Assembly: GCF_000948985.2 (NCBI RefSeq)
Contig: NZ_CP059733.1
Span: forward strand, 248,001-312,000
Origin: Thalassomonas viridans
Lineage (GTDB): Bacteria; Pseudomonadota; Gammaproteobacteria; Enterobacterales; Alteromonadaceae
Direction: 5' to 3'
Length of the DNA: 64,000 nt
In this document: in pieces, positions 17,251-26,953 of the stretch
How the letters are laid out: every line of letters starts with the position of its first letter
Position numbering within the stretch: the first letter of the stretch is position 1
The notes under the pieces: generated by a model
The model's input: only the letters and a program-made list of their open reading frames with translations
Databases searched by the model: none
What the model was told of the DNA's origin: nothing
Translations under genes and position numbers: made by a program

Positions 17251-18173
17251 GGGCCCTTATGTCAAAAACCACCAGTGTTGATCTAAAAGCGCCGTCTGCC
17301 GAAAAAGCCCTCTGGCAGGATTATTATGAAATTACCAAGCCCAAGGTGGTGGCGCTTTTGGTGCTCACCGCCCTGGTGGGCATGAGTTTATCCGTGCCCG
17401 GGGCCATTCCCTGGCAGTTGTTGCTGCCGGCGATGGCGGGCATCGCCCTGCTTTCTTCTGCGGCGGCGGCAATCAACCATATTGTTGATGAAAAAATTGA
17501 CAGTGTGATGGGCCGCACCCATAACCGGCCTATGCCCAATGGCCGCATCAGCCAGCGCAACGCCATTATTTTTGCCACTGTATTGGCGGTGCTGGGGTTT
17601 GTGATCTTGTACTGGCTGGTTAATCCGCTTACCGCTTACCTGACCGCCGCCGGCCTGGTGGGCTATGGTTTTGTTTATACTATGTATCTGAAGCGGGCGA
17701 CACCGCAAAACATTACCATAGGCGGCCTGGCGGGGGCGATTCCGCCGCTGCTGGGCTGGACCGCCATGACCAATGAAATTCACCCCAATGCCCTGTTGCT
17801 GGTGCTGCTGATTTTTACCTGGACGCCGCCGCATTTCTGGGCGCTGGCCATCCACAGGAAAAACGATTATGCCAAGGTCAATATTCCCATGCTGCCGGTG
17901 ACCCACGGGGTCAGTTTTACCAAGACGCAAATTTTGCTCTATACCGTGCTGCTGTTTGTGGTGGGCCTGCTGCCCTATCTGGTGGGCATGAGTAACTGGC
18001 TGTATCTGATCGGGGCTATCGTGTTAAACTTTATCTTCTTTATTTATGCCTGGAAACTAAAGTTTCATGCCGATGCCAATACCGCCATGGATACCTTTAA
18101 GTTTTCCATTATCCATTTGATGTTGTTGTTTGTGATCTTATTGTTGGATCATTACTTATTACCTGTGGCTTAA
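17247..18173 (+). CDS. ctaB: Protoheme IX farnesyltransferase (haem O synthase)
   Basis: This UbiA-superfamily membrane enzyme adds a farnesyl group to protohaem, making haem O for CtaA. The 308-residue protein carries [20 protein letters not shown] (first Asp-rich motif), followed by [29 protein letters not shown], and [20 protein letters not shown] (second motif region). It has around nine helices. An ATGA overlap joins it to ctaA; an ATG at 17259 preceded by GAGGG is an alternative start giving MSKTTSVDL. Confidence 0.95.
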   Translation: MRALMSKTTSVDLKAPSAEKALWQDYYEITKPKVVALLVLTALVGMSLSVPGAIPWQLLLPAMAGIALLSSAAAAINHIVDEKIDSVMGRTHNRPMPNGRISQRNAIIFATVLAVLGFVILYWLVNPLTAYLTAAGLVGYGFVYTMYLKRATPQNITIGGLAGAIPPLLGWTAMTNEIHPNALLLVLLIFTWTPPHFWALAIHRKNDYAKVNIPMLPVTHGVSFTKTQILLYTVLLFVVGLLPYLVGMSNWLYLIGAIVLNFIFFIYAWKLKFHADANTAMDTFKFSIIHLMLLFVILLLDHYLLPVA

Positions 18174-18211
18174 GCGGTGACAGACGATTGAATTAAGGAA
18201 AATCCCCGATT

Positions 18212-18859
18212 ATGAATAAAATGCTCTATGGCCTGGTTGCTCTGTTTGCCCTCGGCGGCGGATTGTTACTCTTTTACCAGGTGGCCCACTCGGCGCCGCC
18301 GGAACATGCCTTGTACTACCAGCAGCCGAGGCAAGTGAATGCCTTCGAGCTCACCGACCATAAGGGTGAGGTTTTTGATAACCAGGATTTAGTCGGCAAG
18401 TGGTCCTGGGTGTTTTTTGGTTATACTTCCTGCCCCGATGTCTGCCCGACGACCCTGCAGGAGCTGAACTTTGTTTATCCGGAACTTAAGGCCATCAGCG
18501 AAGACAGCCAGATCCTGCTGGTGTCCGTGGATCCCGCCCGCGACAGCCAGGAAAGGCTGGCGCAGTACATAGCTTATTTCAATCCGGAATTTAAGGCGTT
18601 AAGGGGCGGCCACGGCGTGCTCTTTCCCTTTGCCCGTAACCTGGGGCTGATGTATGCCATCAGCGGCATGGGGGAAGAAGACGAGGGAGACGAAGAAAAC
18701 GAAAACTACCTGGTGGATCACAGCGCTTCCCTGGTGCTGATCAATCCCGACGGCAATATCAGCGCCATCTTTAAACCCGAGCATGAAATCGGCCAGCCTC
18801 CCGGCGTAAACGGCGAGGTGCTGGTGGAGGATTTTGCCCGGATAGTAAAGCTGTTCTAG
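18212..18859 (+). CDS. SCO1/SenC/PrrC family copper chaperone
   Basis: SCO proteins help build the CuA centre of subunit II, by copper delivery or thiol reduction. The 215-residue protein has an N-terminal membrane anchor (LVALFALGGGLLLFYQVA). The thioredoxin-fold domain has the copper motif GYTSCPDVCPTTLQEL (Cys74, Cys78) and the ligand histidine in VDHSASLVLINPDG. An acidic EEDEGDEENE insert precedes this histidine. It is the last gene of the oxidase cluster and ends seven bases from the stop of the convergent deacetylase gene. Confidence 0.92.
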   Translation: MNKMLYGLVALFALGGGLLLFYQVAHSAPPEHALYYQQPRQVNAFELTDHKGEVFDNQDLVGKWSWVFFGYTSCPDVCPTTLQELNFVYPELKAISEDSQILLVSVDPARDSQERLAQYIAYFNPEFKALRGGHGVLFPFARNLGLMYAISGMGEEDEGDEENENYLVDHSASLVLINPDGNISAIFKPEHEIGQPPGVNGEVLVEDFARIVKLF

Positions 18860-18866
18860 TGGTTGG

Positions 18867-19916
18867 CTATAACGGATACCAGCGGTTGTCTTTATCGAGA
18901 ATAAACCAGGGCCGGGAATACCAGTAAAACCTGCCGGGTTTGCTGATACTGGGGGCGGTGCAGTTGGTTCGCTGGCGCCCGGGGGATAAAGCCTTTTCCA
19001 GTTCGATGGTAAAGCGGCTTTCATTTTGCCAAATTACCTGCTGGCGTCCCAGCCCGGAAACATAACAGCTGAGCTTTTCCGGGTGAAAATCGTGTACTAT
19101 CACCTTAAAATCCAGATCCGGCGTCTGCTGATTATTGACAATAGTGTTCCTCCGGTTATCCGGCAGGCTGATGCTAAACGGCAGGGAATAAAGCTTATCG
19201 CGCAGGCTGCTGAGCTTGTCATAGGGACGGGAAGCCGGAAAGCGGGGCACACTGGTTAAATCTGTGGCTAAACCGACGGCGCCGGATTGCTGGGAGAAGC
19301 CGATATAGTCATTGTCCCTGAGCCATTGCTGGATTGCCGGGGAGTATTCGCCGTAAGGGTAGGAGAAATATTGCCAGTTTTGCCCGGTTTTTTCCTTGAT
19401 GATCTGCTCTGCCTCTATGATGTTATAACTGTAGCTGAGCAGCCATTGCTCATCCGAGACCTTATCCGCCTTGCGGGCGGCGGAGTCATGTTCTAAGCCG
19501 TGGTTGGCTATGATCACCCCGCTGTCGGCCATGGTTTTTATCTGCTGCCAGCTTAAATAGTTGCTGTGGCCTTTATCTATCTGCGCCGGGTTGATAAACA
19601 CGGTATAAGGGTAGTCATATTGCTCCAGCAAGGGCCTGGCCTGGGTAAAAATATCGAGATAGGCGTCGTCAAAGGTGATAACCACGGTTTTATCCGCTAT
19701 CGGTTGTTGCTTTTTAATGGAGTTCATCACATCCGATAATGGCACCACCTTAAATTGCTGCGCTTTCAGGTATTCCAGGTGTTTCTTAAACTGATCGGGG
19801 GAAATACTGGTGCTGGCGGGAGTATTATCATTGACATGATGATATTGTAGGATCACTGCACTCAGCGCCTTGGTCGGGTAAATGCTGCACAGCAAAATCA
19901 GCAGGAGAAGTTTCAT
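18867..19916 (-). CDS. Exported polysaccharide deacetylase (NodB fold)
   Basis: A 349-residue protein with a signal peptide (LLLLILLCSIYPTKALS) and a carbohydrate esterase 4-like domain over about residues 20-230. The catalytic motifs are VITFDDAYLD, then NHGLEHD as the metal-binding His pair, and FSYPYGEYS. About 100 C-terminal residues form a separate beta-rich region (CYVSGLGRQQVIW to RNTIV part). Such enzymes remove N-acetyl groups from chitin, peptidoglycan or surface polysaccharides; the substrate here is not known. It is convergent with sco and divergent from the MATE gene. Confidence 0.82.
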   Translation of the reverse strand: MKLLLLILLCSIYPTKALSAVILQYHHVNDNTPASTSISPDQFKKHLEYLKAQQFKVVPLSDVMNSIKKQQPIADKTVVITFDDAYLDIFTQARPLLEQYDYPYTVFINPAQIDKGHSNYLSWQQIKTMADSGVIIANHGLEHDSAARKADKVSDEQWLLSYSYNIIEAEQIIKEKTGQNWQYFSYPYGEYSPAIQQWLRDNDYIGFSQQSGAVGLATDLTSVPRFPASRPYDKLSSLRDKLYSLPFSISLPDNRRNTIVNNQQTPDLDFKVIVHDFHPEKLSCYVSGLGRQQVIWQNESRFTIELEKALSPGRQRTNCTAPSISKPGRFYWYSRPWFILDKDNRWYPL

Positions 19917-20026
19917 AATGATGTTCTTTTTCTTTGGGATAAGTATTAAAAATAACGCTTTTTAGTCAAAATACCCAGTTTAACCGTGATATATCTTAAT
20001 TTAACTCTAAGCCCGAGGAAAAGTTT

Positions 20027-21388
20027 TTGTTGCCCATAAAAAATAGCCATTTACATAAACACCTGTTTACCCTGGCAATTCCTATGATTCTGTCGAATAT
20101 TACCGTGCCGCTGCTGGGGCTGGTGGACACGGCTGTGATTGGCCACCTGGAGCAGGCTTATTTTCTTGGCGGCAGCACTGTGGGGGCCATGCTGATCACC
20201 GCCATTACCTGGCTGTGCGGTTTTTTGCGTATGTCCACTACCGGTTTGTCAGCCCAGGCGTACGGTGCTTGCGACAAGCAGCAGGGGCTGATTATTTTAA
20301 TGCGCGGCTTGCTGGTGGCCCTGCTGATCGCCGCTATAATGCTGCTTTTGCAGGGCTTGTATCTGGATATCGGCCTGTCCCTGGCCGGGGGCTCGGAGCA
20401 AGTGCAGTATTATGCCCGGCAATACGCTGAAATCCGCATCTGGGGCCTGCCGGCGGCTTTGGCAAACCTGGTGATTTTAGGCTGGCTGCTGGGAAACCAC
20501 CAGGCAAAAACCGTTATGGTGCTGCTGATCATCACCAACCTGATCAATTTGGTGCTGGATCTGGTGTTTGTGCTGGGGTTGGGCTGGCAGGTACGGGGTG
20601 TGGCGCTGGCAACCCTGGTGGCGGAATATTCCGGCCTGATCTTAGGGCTGGTGGTGATCACACGCAGCAAAATCCGGGAATTAAAGCTGTTGTTGCAGGA
20701 TAAGCTCTGGTTTAGCCTGCTGACCAGACGTGCAGCCTTGATGGAATACTTCAAGCTTAACCGGGATATATTGATCCGCACCCTGTGCCTGGAGCTTTGC
20801 TTTATTTTTATGACCTTTCAGGGGGCGCGCCTGGGGGATGATATTGTCGCCGCCAATGCCATCCTAATGAATTTTCTCCTGCTGATCTCTTTTGGCCTGG
20901 ACGGTATTGCCAATGCCGCCGAAGTCATGGTGGGGCGGGCCAAAGGCGCCGGCGACGGGAAAAAGCTTAAGCTGGTGGTGAATATCTCCCTGGTGTGGAG
21001 CGCTTTATTCGCGCTTGTGTATAGCCTTGCGTTTGCGGCCGGGGGACCATTCTTTATTACCCTGATTTCGGATATACCTTCCGTGGTGGCGGAAGCCGGG
21101 GTTTATTTTAGCTGGATTATCTTCCTGCCCCTGCTTAGCTGCTGGTGTTATCTGTACGACGGCGTCTATATAGGTTTAATGCAGGCCAAAGCCATGCGCA
21201 ACAGCATGCTGCTTGCCACTTTTGCCTGCTTCTTTCCCATGTGGTGGCTGTTGCAGGATTACGGCAATCACGGCTTGTGGGCGGCATTTTCTGTGTTTAT
21301 GCTGATGCGCGGAGTAAGCCTGGCCTGGCATTTTCATATTGCCGGGGCGGGCAAAATTATTCCGGGGAAAGCGGAACAAAAAGGATAA
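20027..21388 (+). CDS. dinF: MATE family efflux transporter, DinF-like
   Basis: A 453-residue protein with about twelve membrane helices in two homologous halves, opening TLAIPMILSNITVPLLGLVD-like and containing VDTAVIGHLEQAYFLGG. This is the DinF branch of MATE transporters, which export drugs or metabolites against Na+ or H+ flow. E. coli DinF has 459 residues. The start is TTG (20027 or 20030), backed by GAGGAA six to nine bases upstream. E. coli dinF is cotranscribed with lexA under SOS control; here it is 10.7 kb away, and no CTGT-N8-ACAG site was seen before it. Confidence 0.82.
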   Translation: MLPIKNSHLHKHLFTLAIPMILSNITVPLLGLVDTAVIGHLEQAYFLGGSTVGAMLITAITWLCGFLRMSTTGLSAQAYGACDKQQGLIILMRGLLVALLIAAIMLLLQGLYLDIGLSLAGGSEQVQYYARQYAEIRIWGLPAALANLVILGWLLGNHQAKTVMVLLIITNLINLVLDLVFVLGLGWQVRGVALATLVAEYSGLILGLVVITRSKIRELKLLLQDKLWFSLLTRRAALMEYFKLNRDILIRTLCLELCFIFMTFQGARLGDDIVAANAILMNFLLLISFGLDGIANAAEVMVGRAKGAGDGKKLKLVVNISLVWSALFALVYSLAFAAGGPFFITLISDIPSVVAEAGVYFSWIIFLPLLSCWCYLYDGVYIGLMQAKAMRNSMLLATFACFFPMWWLLQDYGNHGLWAAFSVFMLMRGVSLAWHFHIAGAGKIIPGKAEQKG

Positions 21389-21414
21389 GCCTGATTGTTT
21401 AATTCAGGTTCAGG

Positions 21415-21672
21415 CTATTTAAACAGATCTTTCCTGACCTGGGTGCGGTTGAAAATATTAAGCAGGCGGTTGGAAAATATGCCCAGGTAGCCGATGGCGG
21501 CCATCACGGCGCCCGGGATCAATAACAGCAAACCGGGGATTTGCCATAAAGGCTCGGTGAAATAACCCAGCATAATGGCCAAAGCGCCAGCAATAAAAAG
21601 GCCAAAGCCCCGTAGAAACAGCTTTAAACTCTGTCTGGGATTTTGGCCTAATTTTTCTAAAACAGCTTTCAT
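21415..21672 (-). CDS. Small two-helix membrane protein of unknown function
   Basis: An 85-residue protein with an amphipathic, charged start (KAVLEKLGQNPRQSLKLFL). Two membrane helices follow (FGLFIAGALAIMLGYF and IPGLLLLIPGAVMAAIGYLG), then a basic tail (NRTQVRKDLF). The pattern resembles small membrane proteins of many marine gammaproteobacteria, but no named family is recognised. It lies downstream of nfuA on the same strand with a 99-base gap and is convergent with the MATE gene. Confidence 0.6.
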   Translation of the reverse strand: MKAVLEKLGQNPRQSLKLFLRGFGLFIAGALAIMLGYFTEPLWQIPGLLLLIPGAVMAAIGYLGIFSNRLLNIFNRTQVRKDLFK

Positions 21673-21771
21673 TTACGGTTTTACTGAACAAAGGACATTT
21701 AGGGCAGGGCGACAGCCGTAAAAGCTTGCTGTTTATAAGCCCTAACGCTCTTCACCTTTAGCTTTTTACCT

Positions 21772-22350
21772 TTAGTAATAAGAGTGCTCGCCGCGCTGGT
21801 GTTCTGTCATATCGCGCACACCGGAAATCTCGTCTCCCATGGTGGCCAGCAGCTGTTTTTCGATACCGTCTTTAACGGTGACATCTATCTGGCTGCAACC
21901 GTTACAACCGCCGCCAAACTGCAATACCACATAACCGTCTTCGGTGATCTCCATCAGGGTACATTCACCGCCGTGTCCGGCCAGTTGCGGGTTAACTTCG
22001 GTTTGCAGGAAGTAATTTACCCGGTCAAATAACGGCGCGTCGTCAGCCACCTTACGTAACTTGGCGTTAGGCGCTTTTAAGGTTAATTGCGAGCCCATTT
22101 GATCTGTGGTGAAATCAATTTCCGCTTCTTCCAGGAAAGGCTTGCTGTCCTGATCGACATAAGCGGAGAAATCCTTGAAAGGAATTTCGATATCGTCCTG
22201 CTCTACCGCTTCCGGCGGGCAATAAGAGACACCGCATTCGGCGTTTGCCGTGCCGGGATTAACAACAAATACCCGGATGCTTGTGCCTTCCGCTTGCTGC
22301 GATAACAATTTCACAAAATGCGCCTGGGCTGATTCTGAAATACTGATCAT
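21772..22350 (-). CDS. nfuA: Fe/S biogenesis protein NfuA
   Basis: NfuA carries a 4Fe-4S cluster to target enzymes, especially during oxidative stress or iron limitation. The 192-residue protein has the degenerate A-type domain at its N-terminus and an Nfu domain at its C-terminus. The cluster-binding CNGC falls at Cys149 and Cys152, the same positions as in E. coli NfuA. The Nfu block reads [20 protein letters not shown]. In E. coli it follows gntX on the same strand; here an M14 peptidase gene on the other strand separates the two. Confidence 0.96.
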   Translation of the reverse strand: MISISESAQAHFVKLLSQQAEGTSIRVFVVNPGTANAECGVSYCPPEAVEQDDIEIPFKDFSAYVDQDSKPFLEEAEIDFTTDQMGSQLTLKAPNAKLRKVADDAPLFDRVNYFLQTEVNPQLAGHGGECTLMEITEDGYVVLQFGGGCNGCSQIDVTVKDGIEKQLLATMGDEISGVRDMTEHQRGEHSYY

Positions 22351-22547
22351 TGTGTCTACTCACTGTCAACACAGGTATAATAAAGGTTTATACCTGACTA
22401 TTTTACTCAAGTATGGTCATTTTACTCTGCATTGCTGAGCTGTACCAGCACTAGTTATAGATAAATAATAAATAAATTATTGCCTTGTTACTGGTTTCAA
22501 GGGCTTTTGTTTGTTATTTTTATGCCTGCTTACAAAAGGAAATCATC

Positions 22548-25142
22548 ATGTTTTTTCAGCGTTTATTTGCTCACAGCCTGATAGGCGGGTTATTTTTTTC
22601 CCTTGTCTTGAATATCGCCAGTGCCGCCCCTTTAACTGATTACCTGGGGAAGGGAAACAATTACCTGCCCGGCGTGCCTGAACCCGCTGCGGTACTGGGC
22701 TTTGAGGTTGGTGACCGCCAGATACGACATGATCAGTTACTGAACTATTTTCAACGGCTGGGGCAAAGTAGTTCCCGGGTCAAACTGACCCCTATAGGCC
22801 AGACCAACCAGTTCAGGCAACAGCTGCTGGTGACCATCTCCAGTGAAGAAAATCTGGCCAATCTGGATGCCTTACTGGAAAAAAGAAGTGTCCGAGTTTT
22901 AATGGCGGATAAAAAAGCCGGTAAAAACCAAAGTACGGGTGAGCCCTTAGTGGTCTGGCTCGGTTATAGCGTCCACGGCGATGAGATCAGCGGCGCCAAT
23001 GCCGCCATGCTGGCGGCCTACCATTATGCCGCCAGCCGGGATAAGGAAGTGACGGACATGCTGGCAGAAACCATAATAGTGATGGAGCCGAGCCTCAATC
23101 CCGATGGTATGGACAGGTTTGTCAACTGGGTGACCACTTTCCGCGGTACAGCCGAAAACTCAGACAGCAACCATATCGAACACCACCAGGGCTGGCCGAG
23201 CGGGCGCACTAACCACTTCTGGTTTGATCTTAACCGCGACTGGTTATTGCTGTCGCAAAAAGAAACTCGTAACCGTTTGAAATATTTCCACTATTATCAG
23301 CCTAATGTTCTGGGTGACTACCATGAGATGGGAGCTAATTCCAGCTACTTTTTCCAGCCGGGCATACCCACCCGCACCCATCCGCTGACGCCGAAGGAAA
23401 ATACCCGCCTGACCCAGACTCTCGCCGGTTTTCATGCTAAAGCGCTGGATCAGGAACAGCGTTTATATTTCAGCGAAGAAAACTATGATGACTTTTATTA
23501 CGGCAAAGGTTCAACCTACCCGGATATCAATGGCAGTATCGGCATACTGTTCGAGCAGGCCAGCAGTCGGGGCATGCAACAGGATACCATCAACGGCTTA
23601 TTGACCTTTGATTTCGGCATTAAAAACCAGCTGTTAACTTCCCTGTCGACGGTGGAAGGGGCCTGGAAAAACAAAGACAAACTTATTGCCTACCGCACAA
23701 ATTTTTACCGGCAGGGACTGAAACTGGCGGCAAAGGAAAAGTTCAGCGGTTATTTGCTGCATGAAGCCAAAGACAAGCAAAGGCTTGTGGCTTTTTTGCA
23801 TAAGCTGCAACAGCATCAAATCGAGGTTTATCCCCTGGTGGAAGACTACAGCCACAACGGTAAGCAATACCGTAAAGAAGATACTTATTATATTCCGCTG
23901 GAGCAGCCCCAGTACCGGGTGATCCAGGCGCTGTTTAATCAGGAAACCAATTTCCGCGACAATACCTTTTATGATGTTTCCGGCTGGACCATGGCGCTGG
24001 CCATGAATATCGAATTCCGGAAAGTCGAGCGTACCTGGGGACTGGAATTGGCGAAAAACACCTGGCAGCCCAGCGAAGTTAAGCCGGAAGCGATACAGCA
24101 GAATGCTTATGCCTATGCCTTTGAATGGCACCACTTCCTCGCCCCTAAAATGCTGAATCAGCTGCTGGCGCAAGGGGTCAAAGCCAAGGTTGCCACTAAA
24201 GCCTTTACCGCGGCGGTAAATAATAAAAACCGGGCTTTTAAACCCGGCACTGTAGTGATTTCTGCCGGCCAGCAGCAAAAAGCGAATTGGCGCGAGCTGG
24301 TGGCTGAGGCCAGCCAGAACAATAAGATAGAAGTGATCAGTTTCAGCACAGGATTTACCCCGAAAGGCATAGATTTTGGCAGTAATTCGTTAAGACCCCT
24401 GTCTCAGGTCAAAGTTTTGCTGGTTGGCGGCGTCGGTGTCTCTCAGTACGAAGCAGGGGAAATCCGTTATTACCTGGATGAGATCCTTGATATTCCCGTT
24501 TCTGTGGTTGAAAAGCAGAGGTTAGGGAAAATCGATCTGGCCGGTTATAGCCACCTGATCTTTGTCGACGGCAACTACAGCTCCCTGCCGGAAGCGAGCG
24601 TGAATAAACTTACCGCCTGGGTGAAAGGCGGCGGTACCTTGTTCGCACAGAAACGGGCGGCCAAATGGCTGGCGGCGAAAGAATTACTGCAAGCGGATTT
24701 TGTCAGTAAAAAGCAGTTAGATCAGTTGTTTGATACCGAGAGTTTAACCTACGGCGATAAAGAAGCCCTTGCCGGGCGCAAGCGTATCGCCGGCGCTATC
24801 TTCAATACCCGTTTAGATACCAGTCATCCTTTGGCTTACGGTTATGACAGGCCCGAATTACCTGTGTTCAGGAACAGCACCTTGATCATGGATCGCCCGA
24901 ACCAGCCTTTTGTCAGCGTTGCCAGTTATACCGAAGAGCCGTTATTAAGCGGTTATACCGACCGTAACCTGATCAACCGTATCGCCAACAACACTGCCCT
25001 GGTGGCGCATAACCTGGGTAAGGGTAGGGTTATTGCCACCACGGATAATTTTGTGTTCCGCGGTTACTGGTATGGTAGTGCCAAGCTGTTGGCCAACAGC
25101 CTGTTTTTTGCCAAGGCCTTTAATACGCCGGTGAGTAAATAA
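22548..25142 (+). CDS. Exported M14 family zinc carboxypeptidase
   Basis: An 864-residue secreted peptidase with a signal peptide (LIGGLFFSLVLNIASAA). The M14 domain covers about residues 60-370. The zinc ligands are in YSVHGDEISGANAAM (His143, Glu146) and GDYHEMGANSSYFF, and the catalytic glutamate is in GSIGILFEQASSRG. The C-terminal half contains a glutamine-amidotransferase-like Rossmann region (VKVLLVGGVGVSQYEAGEIR to IFVDGNYSSLPEA). The start at 22548 is favoured by AAAAGGAAA upstream and the signal peptide directly after it. It probably digests extracellular peptides for nutrition. It interrupts the nfuA-gntX pair. Confidence 0.87.
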   Translation: MFFQRLFAHSLIGGLFFSLVLNIASAAPLTDYLGKGNNYLPGVPEPAAVLGFEVGDRQIRHDQLLNYFQRLGQSSSRVKLTPIGQTNQFRQQLLVTISSEENLANLDALLEKRSVRVLMADKKAGKNQSTGEPLVVWLGYSVHGDEISGANAAMLAAYHYAASRDKEVTDMLAETIIVMEPSLNPDGMDRFVNWVTTFRGTAENSDSNHIEHHQGWPSGRTNHFWFDLNRDWLLLSQKETRNRLKYFHYYQPNVLGDYHEMGANSSYFFQPGIPTRTHPLTPKENTRLTQTLAGFHAKALDQEQRLYFSEENYDDFYYGKGSTYPDINGSIGILFEQASSRGMQQDTINGLLTFDFGIKNQLLTSLSTVEGAWKNKDKLIAYRTNFYRQGLKLAAKEKFSGYLLHEAKDKQRLVAFLHKLQQHQIEVYPLVEDYSHNGKQYRKEDTYYIPLEQPQYRVIQALFNQETNFRDNTFYDVSGWTMALAMNIEFRKVERTWGLELAKNTWQPSEVKPEAIQQNAYAYAFEWHHFLAPKMLNQLLAQGVKAKVATKAFTAAVNNKNRAFKPGTVVISAGQQQKANWRELVAEASQNNKIEVISFSTGFTPKGIDFGSNSLRPLSQVKVLLVGGVGVSQYEAGEIRYYLDEILDIPVSVVEKQRLGKIDLAGYSHLIFVDGNYSSLPEASVNKLTAWVKGGGTLFAQKRAAKWLAAKELLQADFVSKKQLDQLFDTESLTYGDKEALAGRKRIAGAIFNTRLDTSHPLAYGYDRPELPVFRNSTLIMDRPNQPFVSVASYTEEPLLSGYTDRNLINRIANNTALVAHNLGKGRVIATTDNFVFRGYWYGSAKLLANSLFFAKAFNTPVSK

Positions 25143-25177
25143 CGGACTTGAACATTTTCCTGTCCGGACCGGATATC

Positions 25178-25948
25178 TCAGCCGGGCAGGGACAGGCAAG
25201 CTGTGGCCAGGGTCACTTTCAGCACCCCCATTGTTTTCAACTGCCGGCTGACTTCGTTGGCCGTGCTGCCGGTAGTGATGACGTCGTCTATTAACAACAC
25301 GTGTTGCGGCAAGCTTGTCGTATTCACTGCAAAAGCCCGGCGCAGGTTTTTACGGCGGGCAACGCCTCCCTGCCCGACCTGGGCTTGAGTTTCTTTCATC
25401 CGGCTTAGTGCCCCGGCACCGTAGGGATAGCCCAGCTTTTTGGCAAAACTTTCGGCGATTAAGTGGGCCTGGTTATAACCCCTGAGCTGCCATTTGTTTA
25501 TATGTAAAGGTACTGCCACTACCAATCCGGGCTCAGCTTCCAGGTAGGGAGTGACCCGGCTTTGCCAGTGATCGGCCAGCAGTTGTCCGAGTAGGGCTGC
25601 CAGCTCGAACCTGCCCTGATATTTTAGCTGTATCAACCATTGGCTTAACGGCCACTCATAGGGAGCTAAAGATACCAGGTGGTCGAAGACGGCTCCGGGC
25701 AAAGCCCGGTTAACCGCCGGCCAGTTAAGGAGATCTCCCTGTATGTCCGCGGTTTTAAAAAACGGCAGATCGTTGGCACAGGTTTGGCAAAGCAAGGCGT
25801 ATTGCCGGCATGGACTGCCGCAAAGGTCGCAGCTGCTTAATCGGGTGATAAACAGGTTTTTCAGCCGGATAAGGCCGGTCTGGCAGTAGGCTTCGCTGAA
25901 CTTCCGCCATTGATGCCAGCGGCTTAATAGCCGCAGCTTAGATTCCAT
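25178..25948 (-). CDS. gntX: ComF/GntX family phosphoribosyltransferase-like protein
   Basis: A 256-residue protein with a zinc-ribbon-like start, CDLCGSPC then LLCQTCANDL. It ends in a type I phosphoribosyltransferase fold whose PRPP loop reads VLLIDDVITTGSTANEV. ComF proteins take part in DNA uptake in naturally competent species; the E. coli homologue GntX (YhgH) is needed to use DNA as a carbon source. It is divergent from bioH with about 50 bases between starts, as in E. coli. Confidence 0.88.
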   Translation of the reverse strand: MESKLRLLSRWHQWRKFSEAYCQTGLIRLKNLFITRLSSCDLCGSPCRQYALLCQTCANDLPFFKTADIQGDLLNWPAVNRALPGAVFDHLVSLAPYEWPLSQWLIQLKYQGRFELAALLGQLLADHWQSRVTPYLEAEPGLVVAVPLHINKWQLRGYNQAHLIAESFAKKLGYPYGAGALSRMKETQAQVGQGGVARRKNLRRAFAVNTTSLPQHVLLIDDVITTGSTANEVSRQLKTMGVLKVTLATACLSLPG

Positions 25949-26001
25949 TTCTTTCTTCCTTTTTGTACACTAGCGCAAATTTTTACCCAGAAGTAGTAAG
26001 C

Positions 26002-26784
26002 ATGGCAGAAAGGTTGAGGATCACATCCCGGGGAGCAGGAACTCCTTTGGTATTTATTCATGGCTGGGGATTTAATTCCGGTATCTGGCAGCCCCTGGTG
26101 AAGCGCCTAACGGATACTTTTACCGTGATCACGGTAGATCTTCCCGGTTTCGGCAATAATGCCGACAGGATCCCGGCAGACTATAGCCTGGAGGCCATAA
26201 CCGATGAGGTACAGGTGGCGGTCGGACAGCCAGCCGTGTATATCGGCTGGTCGTTAGGCGGCCTGGTGGCAACCGATATTGCCCTGAAGCATCCGGATAA
26301 GGTGCTGGGGCTGTTGACTATAGCCAGCTCTCCCTGCTTTATCGAAAAAGCAGGCTGGCCCGGTATTAAAGCCAAGCTACTTTCCGGGTTCCACCAGCAG
26401 CTGTCCGAAAATATTGAAAATACCATTGAAAGCTTTTTGAAAATCCAGGCTATGGGCAGCCCGCACCTGCGCCAGGATTTAAAAGAAATTCACCGCCTGT
26501 TGATGGAATATCCCTTGCCCGGCAGACAGACCCTGGATGATTCGCTGTCATTACTGGAAACCAGCGACCGGCGCAGCTGGCTGGCAGACATCAGCTGTCC
26601 CTTTATGCGCCTGTATGGCCGCAATGACGTTTTGGTGCCTAAAGGCATTTATCCGCTGATGGAAAAACTTGCCCCGCAAAGCGAGGTGTTGGTGTTCGAC
26701 GGTGCCTCCCATGCGCCCTTTATTTCACATGCGGATGAATTTTACCGGCAGCTGCATAGCTGGCTGGTGAAGCATTACCATTGA
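26002..26784 (+). CDS. bioH: Pimeloyl-ACP methyl ester esterase BioH
   Basis: BioH removes the methyl group from pimeloyl-ACP methyl ester, ending pimelate synthesis in the biotin pathway. The 260-residue alpha/beta hydrolase has the oxyanion-hole HGWG (VFIHGWGFNSGIW). The nucleophile elbow GWSLGGLVA is identical in type to E. coli BioH. The acid residue is in YGRNDVLVP and the histidine in DGASHAPFISH. The ATG at 26002 is selected by family length (about 256); a longer frame starts at 25963. No other biotin genes are in the window. Confidence 0.9.
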   Translation: MAERLRITSRGAGTPLVFIHGWGFNSGIWQPLVKRLTDTFTVITVDLPGFGNNADRIPADYSLEAITDEVQVAVGQPAVYIGWSLGGLVATDIALKHPDKVLGLLTIASSPCFIEKAGWPGIKAKLLSGFHQQLSENIENTIESFLKIQAMGSPHLRQDLKEIHRLLMEYPLPGRQTLDDSLSLLETSDRRSWLADISCPFMRLYGRNDVLVPKGIYPLMEKLAPQSEVLVFDGASHAPFISHADEFYRQLHSWLVKHYH

Positions 26785-26953
26785 TAGCATGACTCCCGGG
26801 ATTATTTGAAGCTGCCTGGTGTATTTACATTTGCATTCTTTTGGTTAATAATTAATCAAGGTATACTTAAGCGTAATGTAGTTGCTTATATCAGCTTGAA
26901 GTTAGCTTAAAAAGTAATGCTTATGTTTCACCCAGGGTATAGGAGCACATCAC

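Noticed and set aside
22485..22547. Longer start for the M14 peptidase
   Set aside because: The extra 21 residues precede a normal signal peptide, and the ribosome-site-like AAAAGGAAA lies just before the ATG at 22548.
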